A stretch of 64,000 bases of DNA from contig MU119234.1 of the NCBI GenBank assembly GCA_014904845.1, positions 124,001-188,000 on the forward strand, given 5' to 3'. The notes below the pieces were generated by a model, which saw only the letters and a program-made list of their open reading frames with translations, was not told the origin of the DNA and made no database searches. A program made the position numbers and the translations under genes. Positions 22,724 to 34,140 of this stretch are shown piece by piece; position 1 is the stretch's first letter; every line of letters starts with the position of its first letter. This DNA is from Acephala macrosclerotiorum (lineage: Eukaryota > Ascomycota > Leotiomycetes > Helotiales > Mollisiaceae).

Positions 22724-24514
22724 ATGGCAGTCATTGAACACCTACTGCGGGGTCGTGAATATCTGTCCTACTTCACTCCCGAACACCCATTGCGCACGCT
22801 GGCGATAGTCCTTTGTATAGGTCATATTGTGTGGTATCTCACAAAACTTTTTTTGGACTACTCGGTATCATTCCAAGTTTTTAAGCGCCCGAATAAACAT
22901 TCGCTGACAGACGCAGGTTGATATCAAATTTGCTCGCCAACATGGTTGCAAACCAGCGCCAGAACTGCCCAAGAAATGGCCATTGGGACTCGACCGAATT
23001 GTTCAAATCTGGGAAGCTAATGCAGACGGTCGATTACTGGAGTTTTTCTGCGACGTCGCCAAGGATTACGAGCCACGGAATATGGTCTCCCAATACTTCC
23101 TATTCGGACCTCGATCTCATCATGTCTTGATACCAGATGATATTGAGTCTATCTTGTCGACGAACTTTATAGGTTAGCCTCCTCTAACAGTGAATTGTAA
23201 TAGAATGACTCATATTTAAAGGATACTCGTTCGGAGTAAGGCCACATGTCTTCAAACCGCTCTTGGGGTCCGGCATCTTCACTCAAGAGGGCACTGCTTG
23301 GAAGCACTCACGAGAACTGCTGCGAAAACAATTTGTTCGAGCGCAGTATCAAAATCTTGACCAGTTCAAGGAACATGTGGACAATTTGATAAATTGTCTT
23401 CCTGATGAAGGAGTCGTGGATATGCAGCCGCTATTCTTCAACTTGACGCTAGACACCGCGACTGCTTTATTGTTTGGTAAGTCAGTATATAGCCTCAGAG
23501 CTGATCTTGATCAAGAGAAAGAGAATCGATATTTTTCAGAGAATTTCAACACTGCTCAGGAAGGACTTGCGAAGCGCTTTCGTATTGCTCCTTGGCATTT
23601 TTTCTACAATCCCGCGCACTTTCGACGGGCATGCTCGAACGTACATCAATTTATTGAGAGATATATTCAGCAAAGAAATCTCGAATTCAAGACGGAGGAG
23701 GATGGAAGTGACGGGTCTTATGGCTTCATAGACCAGGTTGCTCGGGAGTCTCACGGCATGGAGGATCTAAGGGATCAGTTACTGAATGTGCTCCTGGCGG
23801 GGAGGGATACGACTGCTTGCTGTTTGTCATGGACGATGCGAGTCGAAAGCTTCCCGTCAAGAATACTGTACTGACTGGCTGTAGATATCTCATTGTTAGG
23901 CACGATTCCGTGATGGAATGTTTGAGGGCCGAGATCGAGACGACTGTTGGCGATTCGAGTGATCTCACTCGAGAGCAGATTATGAAGATGCGATATCTTG
24001 GATTTGTGATCAAAGAGAGTAAGTGATTATTGCTAGAGAGCTTCTTGCCCCTACTAATATGAATTTCGCAGGTCTCCGATTGTACCCTCCAGTCCCATTG
24101 AATATCCGAGAAGCAAGACAGACGACGTTCCTTCCCATGGGAGGTGGACCGGATGGGCATGATCCAGTACTCGTTCGCAAGGGAGAAGTCGTTGTTGTCT
24201 CCCAATACATCACATCTCGGAAGAAGAATATTTATGGCCCCGATGCAGAAGACTTCCGCCCAGAAAGATGGGAAGGAGACAAACTTGCAAAAATTGGATG
24301 GGCGTACTTTCCATTTAGTGGTGGACCAAGACATTGCCTCGGAGAGGACTTTGCGCTAATGGAAGTATCTTACACCATTGTGAGATTGTTGCAGACATTC
24401 AGGCGCATCACTTTGCCAGAGCCTCATAAAGCCCAGCGAGTAGGGAAAGAGAGGCAACGCCTGACCCTCGTTCTATCCAGCGAGGACGGCTGCATGGTCA
24501 AGCTTCAAAGATAA
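22724..24514 (+). CDS. cytochrome P450, CYP52-like
   Basis: Five exons (22724-22864, 22911-23172, 23222-23837, 23885-24018, 24072-24514) encode 531 aa, normal for a microsomal P450. An N-terminal anchor (LRTLAIVLCIGHIVWYL) is followed by QHGCKPAPELPKKWPLGLDR, typical of fungal alkane/fatty-acid hydroxylases (CYP52 and relatives). The I-helix reads LLNVLLAGRDTTACCLSW, the ExxR motif is KESLRLYPPVP near residue 385, and the heme loop is PFSGGPRHCLG with the Cys ligand near residue 471. The third intron starts with GC (GCGAGT at 23838), the only joint that keeps frame and restores WTIYLIVRHDS. The others are GT-AG. Likely an ER-bound omega- or terminal hydroxylase of fatty acids or alkanes. The substrate is not shown. 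It lies head to head with the NLR gene. Confidence 0.9.
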
Positions 24515-25045
24515 ATTGCATCCATTACCTTAAAGAGAAGAGCAAACTAACAACCTTATCTGCCTTAAAAATCATTTGCACTGTGTGTTATCAACCATCC
24601 AATCTTTTCATCTCGTGAAGACATGCATGTCCCCGACGCGCAAGGCATCTTGAGGGGCTGTCTCGGGCCCCAGCAAGCGCTCGGCAAAGCCGAAGATGGT
24701 CAAATGGCCAAGACCCGACAGTCTGGTTACACGACAGTCTGTTTACAGCCTTGCCACTCGGAAAAGTTGGGTGAATTCTGACGAATCACCCCTATCTCGC
24801 GCGTGAAGGCTGAAAGTAACATGGAAGTCGAGTCACTCAACAGGAACACATGAACGGGCTGGCACCGCCACGGCTGCAATCAAGTGCTGCCTGGACGAAT
24901 GAGTTGAACAGCAACCTAGACCGCTTGCCTCTTCACGGGTCTGTGGCTGTGTTCTTTAGCAAGGCTGGCAAAGCAGAGAGTAGTTAAATCGTAACTTTTC
25001 CCTTGAGAAAAGAATCAACGACAACTCGACCAACAGGACTCCAGC
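24515..25045. other. intergenic
   Basis: About 530 bases, no gene recognised. It holds the 3' flank of the P450 and the promoter of the hydrolase gene. Confidence 0.5.
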
Positions 25046-26183
25046 ATGACAACAGACAACGAGCAACCAGTGTATGGTCTTCAAGAGCTATATCGACCTC
25101 AAAATGGACCGATTCAAGTCGAGTATGTCCCACCACAGCCTAATTCGAAAAAGGATGTCCTCTAATAACTTCCTAAATTTAGTATTGTAGCAGTCCACGG
25201 CCTTAACGGAGGCGCTATCTCAACATGGACAGCCAGTAACGGCAAGTGCTGGCTTGGAGACCCTGAGTTTCTGCCCAAACGTCTTCCACAGTCACGTGTT
25301 TTGACTTGGGGTTACAATGCCACGGTTGTTGGAAAGACAACTAGCACAGAGAGAGTTATGCACCATGCGCACACTCTCATTGCGAGCCTATGTGCTGATC
25401 GAGAGGTGAGAAGTCCTGTTTCTCGCATGTATAGGGTATTTTGCTCACTCTCCTCAGTTTGAACGAGCCAGTGACAGACCCATCATCTTCGTATGCCACT
25501 CACTTGGAGGGAACCTTGTCAAAAGGGTGAGTGAACTAACCTGGTCGCCATATAAAATTTTGTAAATAAACAGAGTTCTAATCTTATAATAGGCACTAGC
25601 GTATGCAGAAAGTCGCTCCGGAACTCGAAACATGCGATACAGTTCGATCAGCACTTGCACTTACGGCATCCTCTTCTTCGGCACCCCCTTCTTCGGCACC
25701 CCGCATCTTGGGTCTTCCAAAGAAAAACTAGTTCATAGCTTGCAGAAAATGATGTCGCTTGTACCGAAGTCTGTCGTCGACTCCTCATCGAGCCTGCTTA
25801 AGTCACTTGAAGAAGAATCGGAAACTTTGCAAAATATAAACGACAACTTTGCGCCACTGATGCCTAAGTACGAGATATCATTCTACTGGGAGACGGAGAA
25901 AACAAAGCTGAGCGTTACCACCGATTACATCGTGGAACAGGATAGTGCTGCGCCATTGATGATACCCAATGCTGAAAGGTGCGGAATTGATGGTGATCAC
26001 CGGCAGATGGTAAAATTTGAGAAAAACACGGACCAAGGATTCAAGATCACCGCAAGTGCTTTGATGAGATGCACTGAGGAAGCGCAAAGGATTATTAGGG
26101 CAAGATATGCGAGGAGTGAGGATTTGCATCTTGAGACAAGGAAGTTTGAAGCGTTGGAAATGCTCAACAGATTGAAGTGTTGA
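25046..26183 (+). CDS. stand-alone SERAC1-like alpha/beta hydrolase
   Basis: Four exons (25046-25122, 25183-25405, 25458-25526, 25593-26183) encode 319 aa. After a short N-terminus (MTTDNEQPVYGLQELYRP) come DIVAVHGLNGGAISTWTA, RVLTWGYNATVV and the nucleophile elbow RPIIFVCHSLGGNLVKRALA, with Ser present. Later come GILFFGTP-FFGTPHLGS and an expected His-region (NAERCGIDGDHRQMVKFE). It is the same domain as the N-terminus of the NLR gene 3 kb away. Its first intron splits the same Asp codon before IVAVHG in the same phase. FFGTP is doubled by a 15-bp tandem duplication. It may be a free effector domain or ancestral donor of the NLR domain. Enzyme substrate unknown. Confidence 0.85.
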
Positions 26184-26465
26184 GAGTCTGGATCAGTTTT
26201 TGATCTTCTGCTTAGCAAGTTTAATGCGAGGGCCATAGATTGGTACAGAACGGAGCCTGTTGTCCGCGGAGAGTCAGTATTTCCCGGCCGTATTTTGACA
26301 AGGAATTTCAAGTTTATTACGGTCTGTTCTGAGAGTCTTCCCCAAACGCCTATACTACAGCTTAAGGAGCCGCAAGATGCATCTTTTTCTTTTCCCATTC
26401 CGCCAACTCCATATTTCAAATCCTTTTGCTTTTTGATGCCGCCCGCGAATCTATTAGATCTCCAC

Positions 26466-28979
26466 TCAACTATACCCCGTCAACTCTATGCTGTCCCTTC
26501 TCTTCCTTTTCAAAATTGAGCTATTCTCCAACGGCATGCCGTCATATCCCGAACTAAGATAATAATGCTTACCCTCATCCTGCCTCAAATGCCAATTCAC
26601 AAGGAGCTGTTCCCCTCGCGGCGCCACACCACAAGATCCAGCCAGCTTACTACTATACGGACTATTAATCGCCAAGGTAAACGCGATCTGTGGCTCGGTG
26701 ACATCGGATACTAGTCCCATTCGTATGATGAAGTAAATCAAACAGATTGCATTTCCCAGGAACATGAGACCGAGTACTGGATAGAATACCGCTTGCCAGC
26801 CGAGCACGGGACCTGATGCGTATTCTTGGATTCGAAGCGTGGCGTTGAACGTTTCATATTTTCCGGGGCTGAGGAGTCCTGCTCCCTTATCCCAGGTGTG
26901 GTGAAAAGTTGTGTTAACGGTGCTTTTGACAAGCATCGAGCACGATAGTACAGAAAGACTCTCAGCAATAGAAGGCAGGAGAGGAGAAAGTGCCGGCTCG
27001 CCTTGTGAAGGAACACCCTGGATGAGCTGAGTCAGGAGGCGGATAGTAGAAGAATTGGCACTGGTGAATCCACTGTTGAGACTTAGAGCAAGAGCCCACT
27101 GCTGTAAAGTAGATCTAAAATCGGTATCTCGAACGATTGGTACTTCGGAGGGTCGGACAGAATTTTTGTAGCTCATTGTGTCGCTGTTGTCTTCGCAGTG
27201 AGCGAACATGGTTTGCCCGGAGATGGTGACGTTGAGGCGAGTTGAGCAGTCTGGGGAGATGAATCCTCGGATTTGACATACGGTGTAGTCGGTTGTTGTG
27301 TATGAAGGCGCTTTCATCAAGATGTAGATGGAGTCCGAGTTGTTGACCAGGATATCGGTCACGGAATTGTACTCAAGAGGGTACTGGGGAGATGTCAGCT
27401 TGGGCAGATTAGGTTCATTGGAGAAGTGTACAATAGGAAATACAGGAGGGTTTCTGCTATACTTAGAACCCCACTCAAAAAGATCATCAACAGCAGTACT
27501 GTTCAGAAATGGTTTATCTGAAGTGGGCTGCACGTCGTTGTAGTAGTCGGCTGCAGGTATCTTCTGCCCTGCAATATCCGATGTCGTGTTCGAGAGGCGA
27601 GCATTGGGCCACTCAGTGTATATCAGTGGCACCAATTCAGAGGCGTTCATGTTCGCACAGAGCACGTTGCTGGTAGGAGAGATTACTGAGGCTCGCAATG
27701 CGTACTCTCCCAATCCTGACCCATCTACTGGTTGGGCGATGTGGTTCTTGGCGTCCAATGAAGCGGAATAGACGCCAGCATGAGGCATTGACAAAGTGAT
27801 GTTGTTGACGACCCGGTGAAACTGTTGGAATTTAGCTGACATATCGCTGTCTGATGTCTGAACAAATTCGCCTTGAATCGTAGCATTGACGAAAATTGAA
27901 CTCGATGGTTGAGGCCGAGCGGATAAGTTAGAAGATGCTCCGCTGGAGTTTGAAATAGGCGACCATTCTGCCATGAAGGCATCAAAATCATGGTAAGAAA
28001 AATCCGCGTAATTCATTGCAACGCAAGTGGTTCCGCTGTTCTTGGGGTCAATCGCCGCAATTGGTGCCAGAGTGGCGCAGTTCCGGGCCTCAAAATTCGG
28101 ATTAGCAAAGTTCCCATTGACGAGACCATAAAACAAGGTCGGTTCCCATTTGCCAAACGCAAGATGAGGAGAAACTATGGTTGAGGATGCTGTCGTGAAT
28201 AGTAATACCACAAGAGAAGCAATGAGAGAGGCCGCCCCGAGGATGGTGAAGCCAACATATTTGAGATTTGGCCAGCCAGTCAAAATCGTGCCAGGCTGAT
28301 AAATCCAAACTCGCATTGCCATCTGTGCTAATGTAAAGCCTTGACTTCCGAACGACGTTCGAGTCAAAACTTGGCCAAGAAATGTAACGAAGACTGTTAC
28401 GGAGGAAATTTCGATGGTTTTGGCAATGAGAGCAAAAATGGTCGAAGCCGTTGATGGAGCAAAAGATCCTCCTGGATGAATGATCCGACCATATCGTGGT
28501 TTGACTATTGAAAGAGCGAGCCAGATTCCGGAGAAGATAGTAGCATAGACAATGACAAGTATGTTGACGATTGATTGCCAGCTGCTCTTGCCGAGATGTA
28601 TACTAGATTTAGCAGGGCAGTCTGGAAGTACCGGACCTTCACAAATTAGTAGATGAAAAGGGAGGAGATCCGGTGACCCACCTTTCGCATTTCTCCCTAG
28701 AAGATCTTCGCTACTTAGATTGCTGTTTACGAAGGTGGGATTGCTTTGATCATAATCCAAGCTTAGGTCCAGAAACGGGGTTTTCCTCGGATTCGGCGAA
28801 GTAGGTAATACGTAGTCAGAGGATATTGTTCTCTGATGTTTCGGCGCTGGACTAGAAGATGAATCTCGCCATGGTTCTTGCACAATCGTCGACGATGCTG
28901 ACACAGGTCTTCCGGTTCTCAAATGGCGGACATCCGGACTTTCACGCCCCGGTTGATATGATTCATAATCCCAGGACAT
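26466..28979 (-). CDS. large multi-pass membrane protein, family unnamed
   Basis: The start is the ATG at 28979 (MSWDYESYQPGRESPDVRH). The upstream in-frame extension begins with a non-ATG codon. Uninterrupted it gives 837 aa. A 45-nt in-frame segment (28637-28681, GTGGGT donor, CTAAT branch, AAG acceptor) is probably an intron, giving 822 aa. Membrane helices include SIVNILVIVYATIFSGIWLA, ISSVTVFVTFLGQVL, GFTILGAASLIASLVVLLF and, near the end, VLGLMFLGNAICLIYFIIRM. The roughly 450-residue loop between them is rich in N-glycosylation sites and Cys, so it is likely extracellular. The layout resembles DUF3176 and DUF3433 surface proteins of Pezizomycotina, but I cannot assign the exact family. 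It ends in a basic cytosolic tail. Confidence 0.75.
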   Translation of the reverse strand: MSWDYESYQPGRESPDVRHLRTGRPVSASSTIVQEPWRDSSSSPAPKHQRTISSDYVLPTSPNPRKTPFLDLSLDYDQSNPTFVNSNLSSEDLLGRNAKGGSPDLLPFHLLICEGPVLPDCPAKSSIHLGKSSWQSIVNILVIVYATIFSGIWLALSIVKPRYGRIIHPGGSFAPSTASTIFALIAKTIEISSVTVFVTFLGQVLTRTSFGSQGFTLAQMAMRVWIYQPGTILTGWPNLKYVGFTILGAASLIASLVVLLFTTASSTIVSPHLAFGKWEPTLFYGLVNGNFANPNFEARNCATLAPIAAIDPKNSGTTCVAMNYADFSYHDFDAFMAEWSPISNSSGASSNLSARPQPSSSIFVNATIQGEFVQTSDSDMSAKFQQFHRVVNNITLSMPHAGVYSASLDAKNHIAQPVDGSGLGEYALRASVISPTSNVLCANMNASELVPLIYTEWPNARLSNTTSDIAGQKIPAADYYNDVQPTSDKPFLNSTAVDDLFEWGSKYSRNPPVFPIVHFSNEPNLPKLTSPQYPLEYNSVTDILVNNSDSIYILMKAPSYTTTDYTVCQIRGFISPDCSTRLNVTISGQTMFAHCEDNSDTMSYKNSVRPSEVPIVRDTDFRSTLQQWALALSLNSGFTSANSSTIRLLTQLIQGVPSQGEPALSPLLPSIAESLSVLSCSMLVKSTVNTTFHHTWDKGAGLLSPGKYETFNATLRIQEYASGPVLGWQAVFYPVLGLMFLGNAICLIYFIIRMGLVSDVTEPQIAFTLAINSPYSSKLAGSCGVAPRGEQLLVNWHLRQDEGKHYYLSSGYDGMPLENSSILKRKRRDSIELTGYS

Positions 28980-29647
28980 TTTCGACCCGAGAGGAATTCC
29001 ACAGCTTCTATAAGGTAGAGTTTCTGGAGGAGAAGAAATGAAGAAGTTCAAACCCCAGATTTTGTAACAGTTCCTGGGTTTAAGAAAGATGAGATGGTTC
29101 CAGGCCCTGTCGGGGGAAGCGTCAGCCACTCGCTGCGGACCTGACCGCCTCGCTTACAGGCTGATTTGCCGAGCACTCGCAACCAAGCAACCAACGACAG
29201 CGACGTTAGACGAATAGCGCTGACAGTATGATTAAGACGGTTCAATAACACCTGTATATTTGTGGAAGTCATGCTGCGCTGATTGCGCCACTTCTCACAC
29301 ATGACATGGAGAGGAAGGATAAAGATTGGTAGCTGTCGCAGAACAAAACACTTAGTCGAGATCGCACCAACGTACAGAACCAGCAGGCAAATTCAACGAG
29401 GGCAGGTATACCAAAACAGAAGGGATTACAGGCTAGAAACAGGTTTGAAGGTTTATCAGTGGTGCATGTAACTTTCCAGTAGCCATGTGTTTGTGGTGAA
29501 GAAAGCAGCGACTAGCTATCTCATCTTGCACGTGATACATGTGCAATTGACAAACTTCAGGTGCACAAGACTTGAGGTCTAAGAAAGCATAACAGATATT
29601 GAAATGTTGTGCTAATACCAGATCTGGTCAGCATTAATTCTCAGAAA
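28980..29647. other. intergenic
   Basis: About 670 bases with the 5' flank of the membrane-protein gene and the 3' flank of the SDR gene. No gene or repeat recognised. Confidence 0.5.
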
Positions 29648-30556
29648 TCATTTTAGTCCTCCAGCGATGAGAAGACTTTGTCCAGTCATGAATCCAGTCG
29701 TCGCGAGCATCGTGACCACATTCGCAACTTCTTGAGGGCTCCCCAATCTCCCCATTGGAATCGTGCTAACTCCGCCAGGAATGATGTCTGGCCCACTGAT
29801 CATACCTGTCTCTCCAATCAGGGCAGGTGCAACATCATTGACTGAGATGTTGAGAGGTGCCAGCTTGGAAGCCAAGTTCTTCATCATGCCTGTCAGGCCG
29901 CCTTTCGATGCTGCATAGTCTATCTCAAAGTCATCGCTTGGTCTTCTTACACTTCGGAACACCTACGGCAGCCATTGAGTCCCCCGCCAGAGGCAGCGAT
30001 CGAGGACATGAAGATTATCCTCCCCCACTTTTGCGCCTTCATCCCCTCAACAACACCTTTCACCAGCACGAACGAAGCCCTCAAGTTGACATTGATAGTG
30101 TACTCGAACTCCTCAAGGGAGATGTCCCTGGTCCTAATGAGCTCCTGTTCAAATTTGGGGTCACGTGGAAGGAGACCCACCAAACATCAACGATCCGCTT
30201 TCCATATCCCGCATTGGAGACCAGAATGTCGACATGCGTCTGATGTTGCTGCTGGATCTCTTTGAACATGTCCATCATGTCGTCGACAGCCCCAACATCA
30301 ACTTTGTGTACCGAGATGCGGAGTTTAGTCACGTTAGTACTTGAGGCCTTGATATCGGCAACGATATTCTCCATTGCATCTTTATTCTTGGAGTAGGTCA
30401 GTGCCAGATGCACGCCTCGTTTTGCGAGATCCTTTGCACATGCTGCACCTATGCTGAGGCGATATCAGTGAGCTGTGAAGATGTCGGAAGAGAGACCTAC
30501 CCGCTTGATGCACCAGTTATCAACGCCAGTCTGCCGGCAATATCGTTGTCTGCCAT
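29648..30556 (-). CDS. short-chain dehydrogenase/reductase (FabG-like)
   Basis: Four exons (30501-30556, 30181-30453, 29967-30127, 29648-29919) encode 253 aa, standard for classical SDRs. The Rossmann glycine motif TGASSGIGAACAKDLAKRG spans the first intron. NAG appears in DILVSNAGYG, and the catalytic Ser and YxxxK are in FMSSIAASGGGLNGCHYAAS followed by K. The protein ends SLLIAGGLK like 3-oxoacyl-ACP reductase-type enzymes. The third exon (DISLEEFEYTINVNLRASF) and the fourth are recovered only after removing introns of 53 and 47 nt. An NAD(P)H-dependent carbonyl or alcohol oxidoreductase, probably cytosolic. Substrate unknown. Confidence 0.9.
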
Positions 30557-31512
30557 GATCAACCAAATTTTGCCTTCAACTATTCAAGAAACCAAGAAAC
30601 GTATCTTAATATCTTATTGCGAAGAATGGTGAAGTCGTCGATGTTGATGTTGACGCGGGGTGAAGCTGAACCCTCCATCCTTCAAGAGCCGGTGGCGCTA
30701 GCGGCCTTTGACGGCTATTGGAATTATTCCCATACCCGAATGCTCCTTAGCCATCGGCTTACCAACTAGCAATAACTAAAAGTCGCATACCGAGAGCAAC
30801 TTTCTTGAAAAGCCGTTCGAGTTGTACTAGACTCTCAGAACCATTGTCTTGGTACTGAAGTTCCCGGGAAAGGTTGAAGCCGAAGTCGAGGCTTAGCGAG
30901 TATTTACCCCTATTTGAAATGAGGGACTAAGGAAATTAGCGAGCCCCCTTTTAATATAGAAAGTAGACATCCGAAGCGTCCACCAACGCTCCTTCCTCTC
31001 CCAATGTGCGTGGCACGAGAAACGATCATATCGACCCTATCGGGATCCCATTTCGGGGTTGGCTGCTGAATATGAATAAGCTTCTTTTCTAGCTTATAAA
31101 CTCTTTTTTTGCGGCTCCACTACCACGCTGCCTCTCAACCCTTATACTGGGGAATACTTTAAATGGTTGACTGGCATTCGATCGTAAGTGACCGTATTTC
31201 CGTTCGCCAAGAACATCACGATGTTGTAGAATCGCGGGAGATTGACCAATCTTGTAAATATACTGAAAATTTTATCCCTCGATCCATCTAGCATTTTGTT
31301 CGAAGTGCCAAGGGCTTCTTCTTGATTGTACCAAGCACGGATGGCATCGCAAGTTCCGTTGATATGCCCCCAATGATAATCGATTCCAACCCACTGGTAG
31401 TTCCTGCTATTCCAAACGCTCAGCTTGGCACGCAGAAATCCTCCCATTCGCGGAAATACACGGTCGAAACATTCCCACAAACCTCATAAGTATGATCGGA
31501 ATTCCTCCTTGA
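30557..31512. other. intergenic with one doubtful frame
   Basis: Nearly 1 kb. A minus frame at 31142-31480 (for example YQWVGIDYHWGHINGTCDAI) lacks an opening ATG and a recognisable family, so it is not called. A TATA-like TTATAAA word lies near 31095. Otherwise nothing seen. Confidence 0.4.
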
Positions 31513-31983
31513 ATGGGCTCTCTATCCAACACCATCACACTCTTTTTATTCATATTTTTCAGCTACTCTTTACTGTTTTACAATATGAGGACTTCTACAT
31601 TCGCTCTTGCCGCTTTGGCAGCTTTTGCTGGCAGATTTGCTGCCGTTAGTGTTGTTGGTACTGCTGAGGGATTCGGAAAGAGTACTACCGGCGGTGGATC
31701 AGCTACCCCAGCATACCCAAAAGACATCGCCGAGCTTACGACTTGGTTGACTGATGATGCTGCTCGTGTCATCGTTCTCAATAAGGATTAAGCTACACAG
31801 TCTAGTGACCAAATGCATATGACCGACGTCTCTAGGTACAACTTCATCGGCAGCGAAGGAACAGTCACTGAGAACGGATGCCGCCCAGCATCAAATAAGT
31901 GCCCAGGGGCTGGTGGTCAAGATGCCATAAACCACGCAGACTGGTGCACCAGCTCCGATGACCCTTGTGAAGTCGCTGGGTGA
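31513..31983 (+). pseudogene. truncated PL1 pectate/pectin lyase relic
   Basis: A secreted N-terminus (ATG at 31585, MRTSTFALAALAAFAGRF; an in-frame upstream ATG lies at 31513) leads into the PL1 opening SVVGTAEGFGKSTTGGGSAT, PAYPKDIAELTTWLTDDAAR and VIVLNK. The expected splice donor is TTAAGC at 31788 where GTAAGC would fit, which creates an in-frame TAA. After the former intron (acceptor at 31835) the family sequence resumes as YNFIGSEGTVTENGC and AINHADWCTSSDDPCEVAG, then stops with TGA. PL1 enzymes are usually over 300 residues and cleave homogalacturonan outside the cell. Here only about the first 120 residues remain, without the catalytic half. I see no remainder downstream. A degraded plant-cell-wall enzyme gene. 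Confidence 0.6.
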
Positions 31984-32725
31984 GGGAAGGGCTCAAGCGA
32001 GTACTGCGGTGATGAGAATGGGGAGAAATAAAGTTGCGAGCTTCACCCTCGTTCGTAGAGGTAATGACTAGTTGTTGGTGGATGTACCTTATCTGATCTA
32101 TTGAAGAGACTGATGATGGTTTGGCGTGATGGACTTTGTTTTGGTTTCAAAATAGATCGTCGATTGTCTTGTGCTCAAAGGATAGCATGCGAATTGGAGA
32201 TGGAAATGAAGGCGTTTGTAGTAGTTGATTCATGTTAATTGGAAGGATACGATTCAAGTGTCCTTTCAGCTCTTAGTCCGCTCCATAAGGGCCGAACATG
32301 AATAATGAGGTCAAAGAAGACATCAACGGTTACATAGCTGAGTCATATTATAAAATTCTGATGGGCATAAAATCAAGACATATAAACATTTTCTTTGGAA
32401 GGAGGGCTGGCCTGATCAAATGAACTGAGTTGCTAGTGAGCTTCATGATGTCTAAAAAGAAAATGAATACTGTTATGAATCGTGGCACAACGTAAAGGGG
32501 ATAACAAGTACTAAATATTGCACCGAGAAGGGTCATGTAGATAGATGCATGTGAAACTTCCTTGACTTGACAGACAATCCAACACCCGTACGCACTATTT
32601 AAAATGTGGGCGAACAAAGCAATCTCCGCTGGAGAGATTTTCTAGACATGATCTCACGCTAGGAGAGCCTCAAGCATCCCGATCAGGCGACTGAGACTTT
32701 TGCATTCTTATTGATCGGTAGCTGA
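31984..32725. other. intergenic
   Basis: About 740 bases downstream of the lyase relic. No further PL1 homology and no gene recognised. Confidence 0.45.
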
Positions 32726-34140
32726 ATGCTTCACGTCGCGCAGTGCGTAGCATTCCTCACGTTCCGCGATCCCTTGATTGAAGACTATCTTTGGGGTTAT
32801 TGCTTCATAGTCCTGGAAAAAGGTTTTTTACCTGTCTTGGCTTCAAACGCTTCAGTCGAGAAGATGCTCACCTTAACCTCCTCAGCGTTTCTCCTCACCA
32901 CATATATAGTCTGCGAGACTGTGCGAGCAAATTATGCATACTACACCTTTCACAACTTCCCCCAGATTTCAGCATCGGTCGTTACAATACTGGCAGAACT
33001 TGTAAAACTCCTAGTTGCAGCATCATTCCTGTTCTCACGACGGACCAAAGCATCAACACTCGTATCCATCTTCGAAACTCTTCGCAAGACAGATACAAGT
33101 TCGACGTTTGACACGCTACTACAATATGCCACTCCAGCAGGACTTTACCTTCTTAATAACCTCATTTACTACACGGTACTGCCACATACGACACCAAGTA
33201 TCCTAGCAGTGTGCATGTTGATGAAGCTGCCGGCTACAGCCATTTTGCATCATTTCATGATTAAGAAGCAGGATAATTTACATGCGTGGCTTTCACTTCT
33301 CTTTCTATGTGTGGGACTGGTTATATTCAATGTGCCTTCGAAGTCTTCAGAGTCAGCGAGTGTGCATTGGGCTACCGCACCTATCACTGGTCTGGTGATT
33401 GCTTGCATTTCGGCACTTGCGAGTATCAGCACGGAGACAATGACCAAGTTAGTATCTTCAATTCCTTTCGAAACCTGTGGAACGGTCCAGATAGTTTCGT
33501 TGCTGACTTCCTGATTCTTAGACTTGGAGACTTCTGGGCCTCCCAAATCTTCCTCTACGCCTTCGGTCTCTTCTTCGCCATCGCCTCTTGGCCCCTCGTC
33601 GCCCTCATTCAATCAAGCACCATATCCGCATCTACAACTACCACCGACCCATCCGGCGCGCTCTCCGTACTCCTTCTCTTCGTCATTCTCACCGCCGGAA
33701 CTGGTTTCGTCGTCGCTGCTGTTCTCCGCGTAAAAGATAACATCTTGAAAATCGTCGGCACAGCTGCGTCTCTCATTACTGTAGCATTTTCTCAATACTT
33801 ATTTTTGCCTGAGCTCAGGCCAACGACTTTCACGACTTGGAAAGTTTGTGGAGGGGGAATTGTCTGTTTGACGACTTGGACGTATAACTTTTATACGAGG
33901 AAGAGTTGGCCTGTTGCGACGAGGTATTTGCCAGTTGCGAATGATGACGAGGTTGTGAGTGGGGAGGAGATTTTTCCGGGTGGTAATGAGGCTAGTGAGG
34001 GGCTGCTGGAGGATGGGAGTGGTGAGGAGAAGAGTGTGAAGGAGGTGGGGTTTTTTGTGCCGGATGCGACGAAGGTGTTGGCGAGTTTGATTGTGATTGC
34101 GTTTTCAACGATGGAGATGGGGTTACTTGGTGGCAAATGA
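32726..34140 (+). CDS. nucleotide-sugar transporter (SLC35A-like)
   Basis: Two exons (32726-33447 and 33522-34140). From the ATG at 32726 the product is 446 aa. Starting at the ATG at 32864 (MLTLTSSAFLLTTYIV) it is 400 aa and closer to family length. About ten hydrophobic helices follow. Family signatures are SVVTILAELVKLLVAASFLF, YATPAGLYLLNNLIYYTVLP, PSILAVCMLMKLPATAILH and, over the intron, STETMTKLGDFWASQIFLYA. This is the UDP-galactose/UDP-GlcNAc/CMP-sialate transporter type, which moves nucleotide sugars into the Golgi lumen. The C-terminal tail is acidic and ends with an unusual extra hydrophobic stretch (KVLASLIVIAFSTMEMGLL). Exact sugar specificity is not decidable. Confidence 0.82.

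Noticed and set aside
31142..31480. 112-codon minus frame with Trp/Tyr-rich text
   Set aside because: No ATG at its start, no family match from memory, and no flanking exons with consistent frames.
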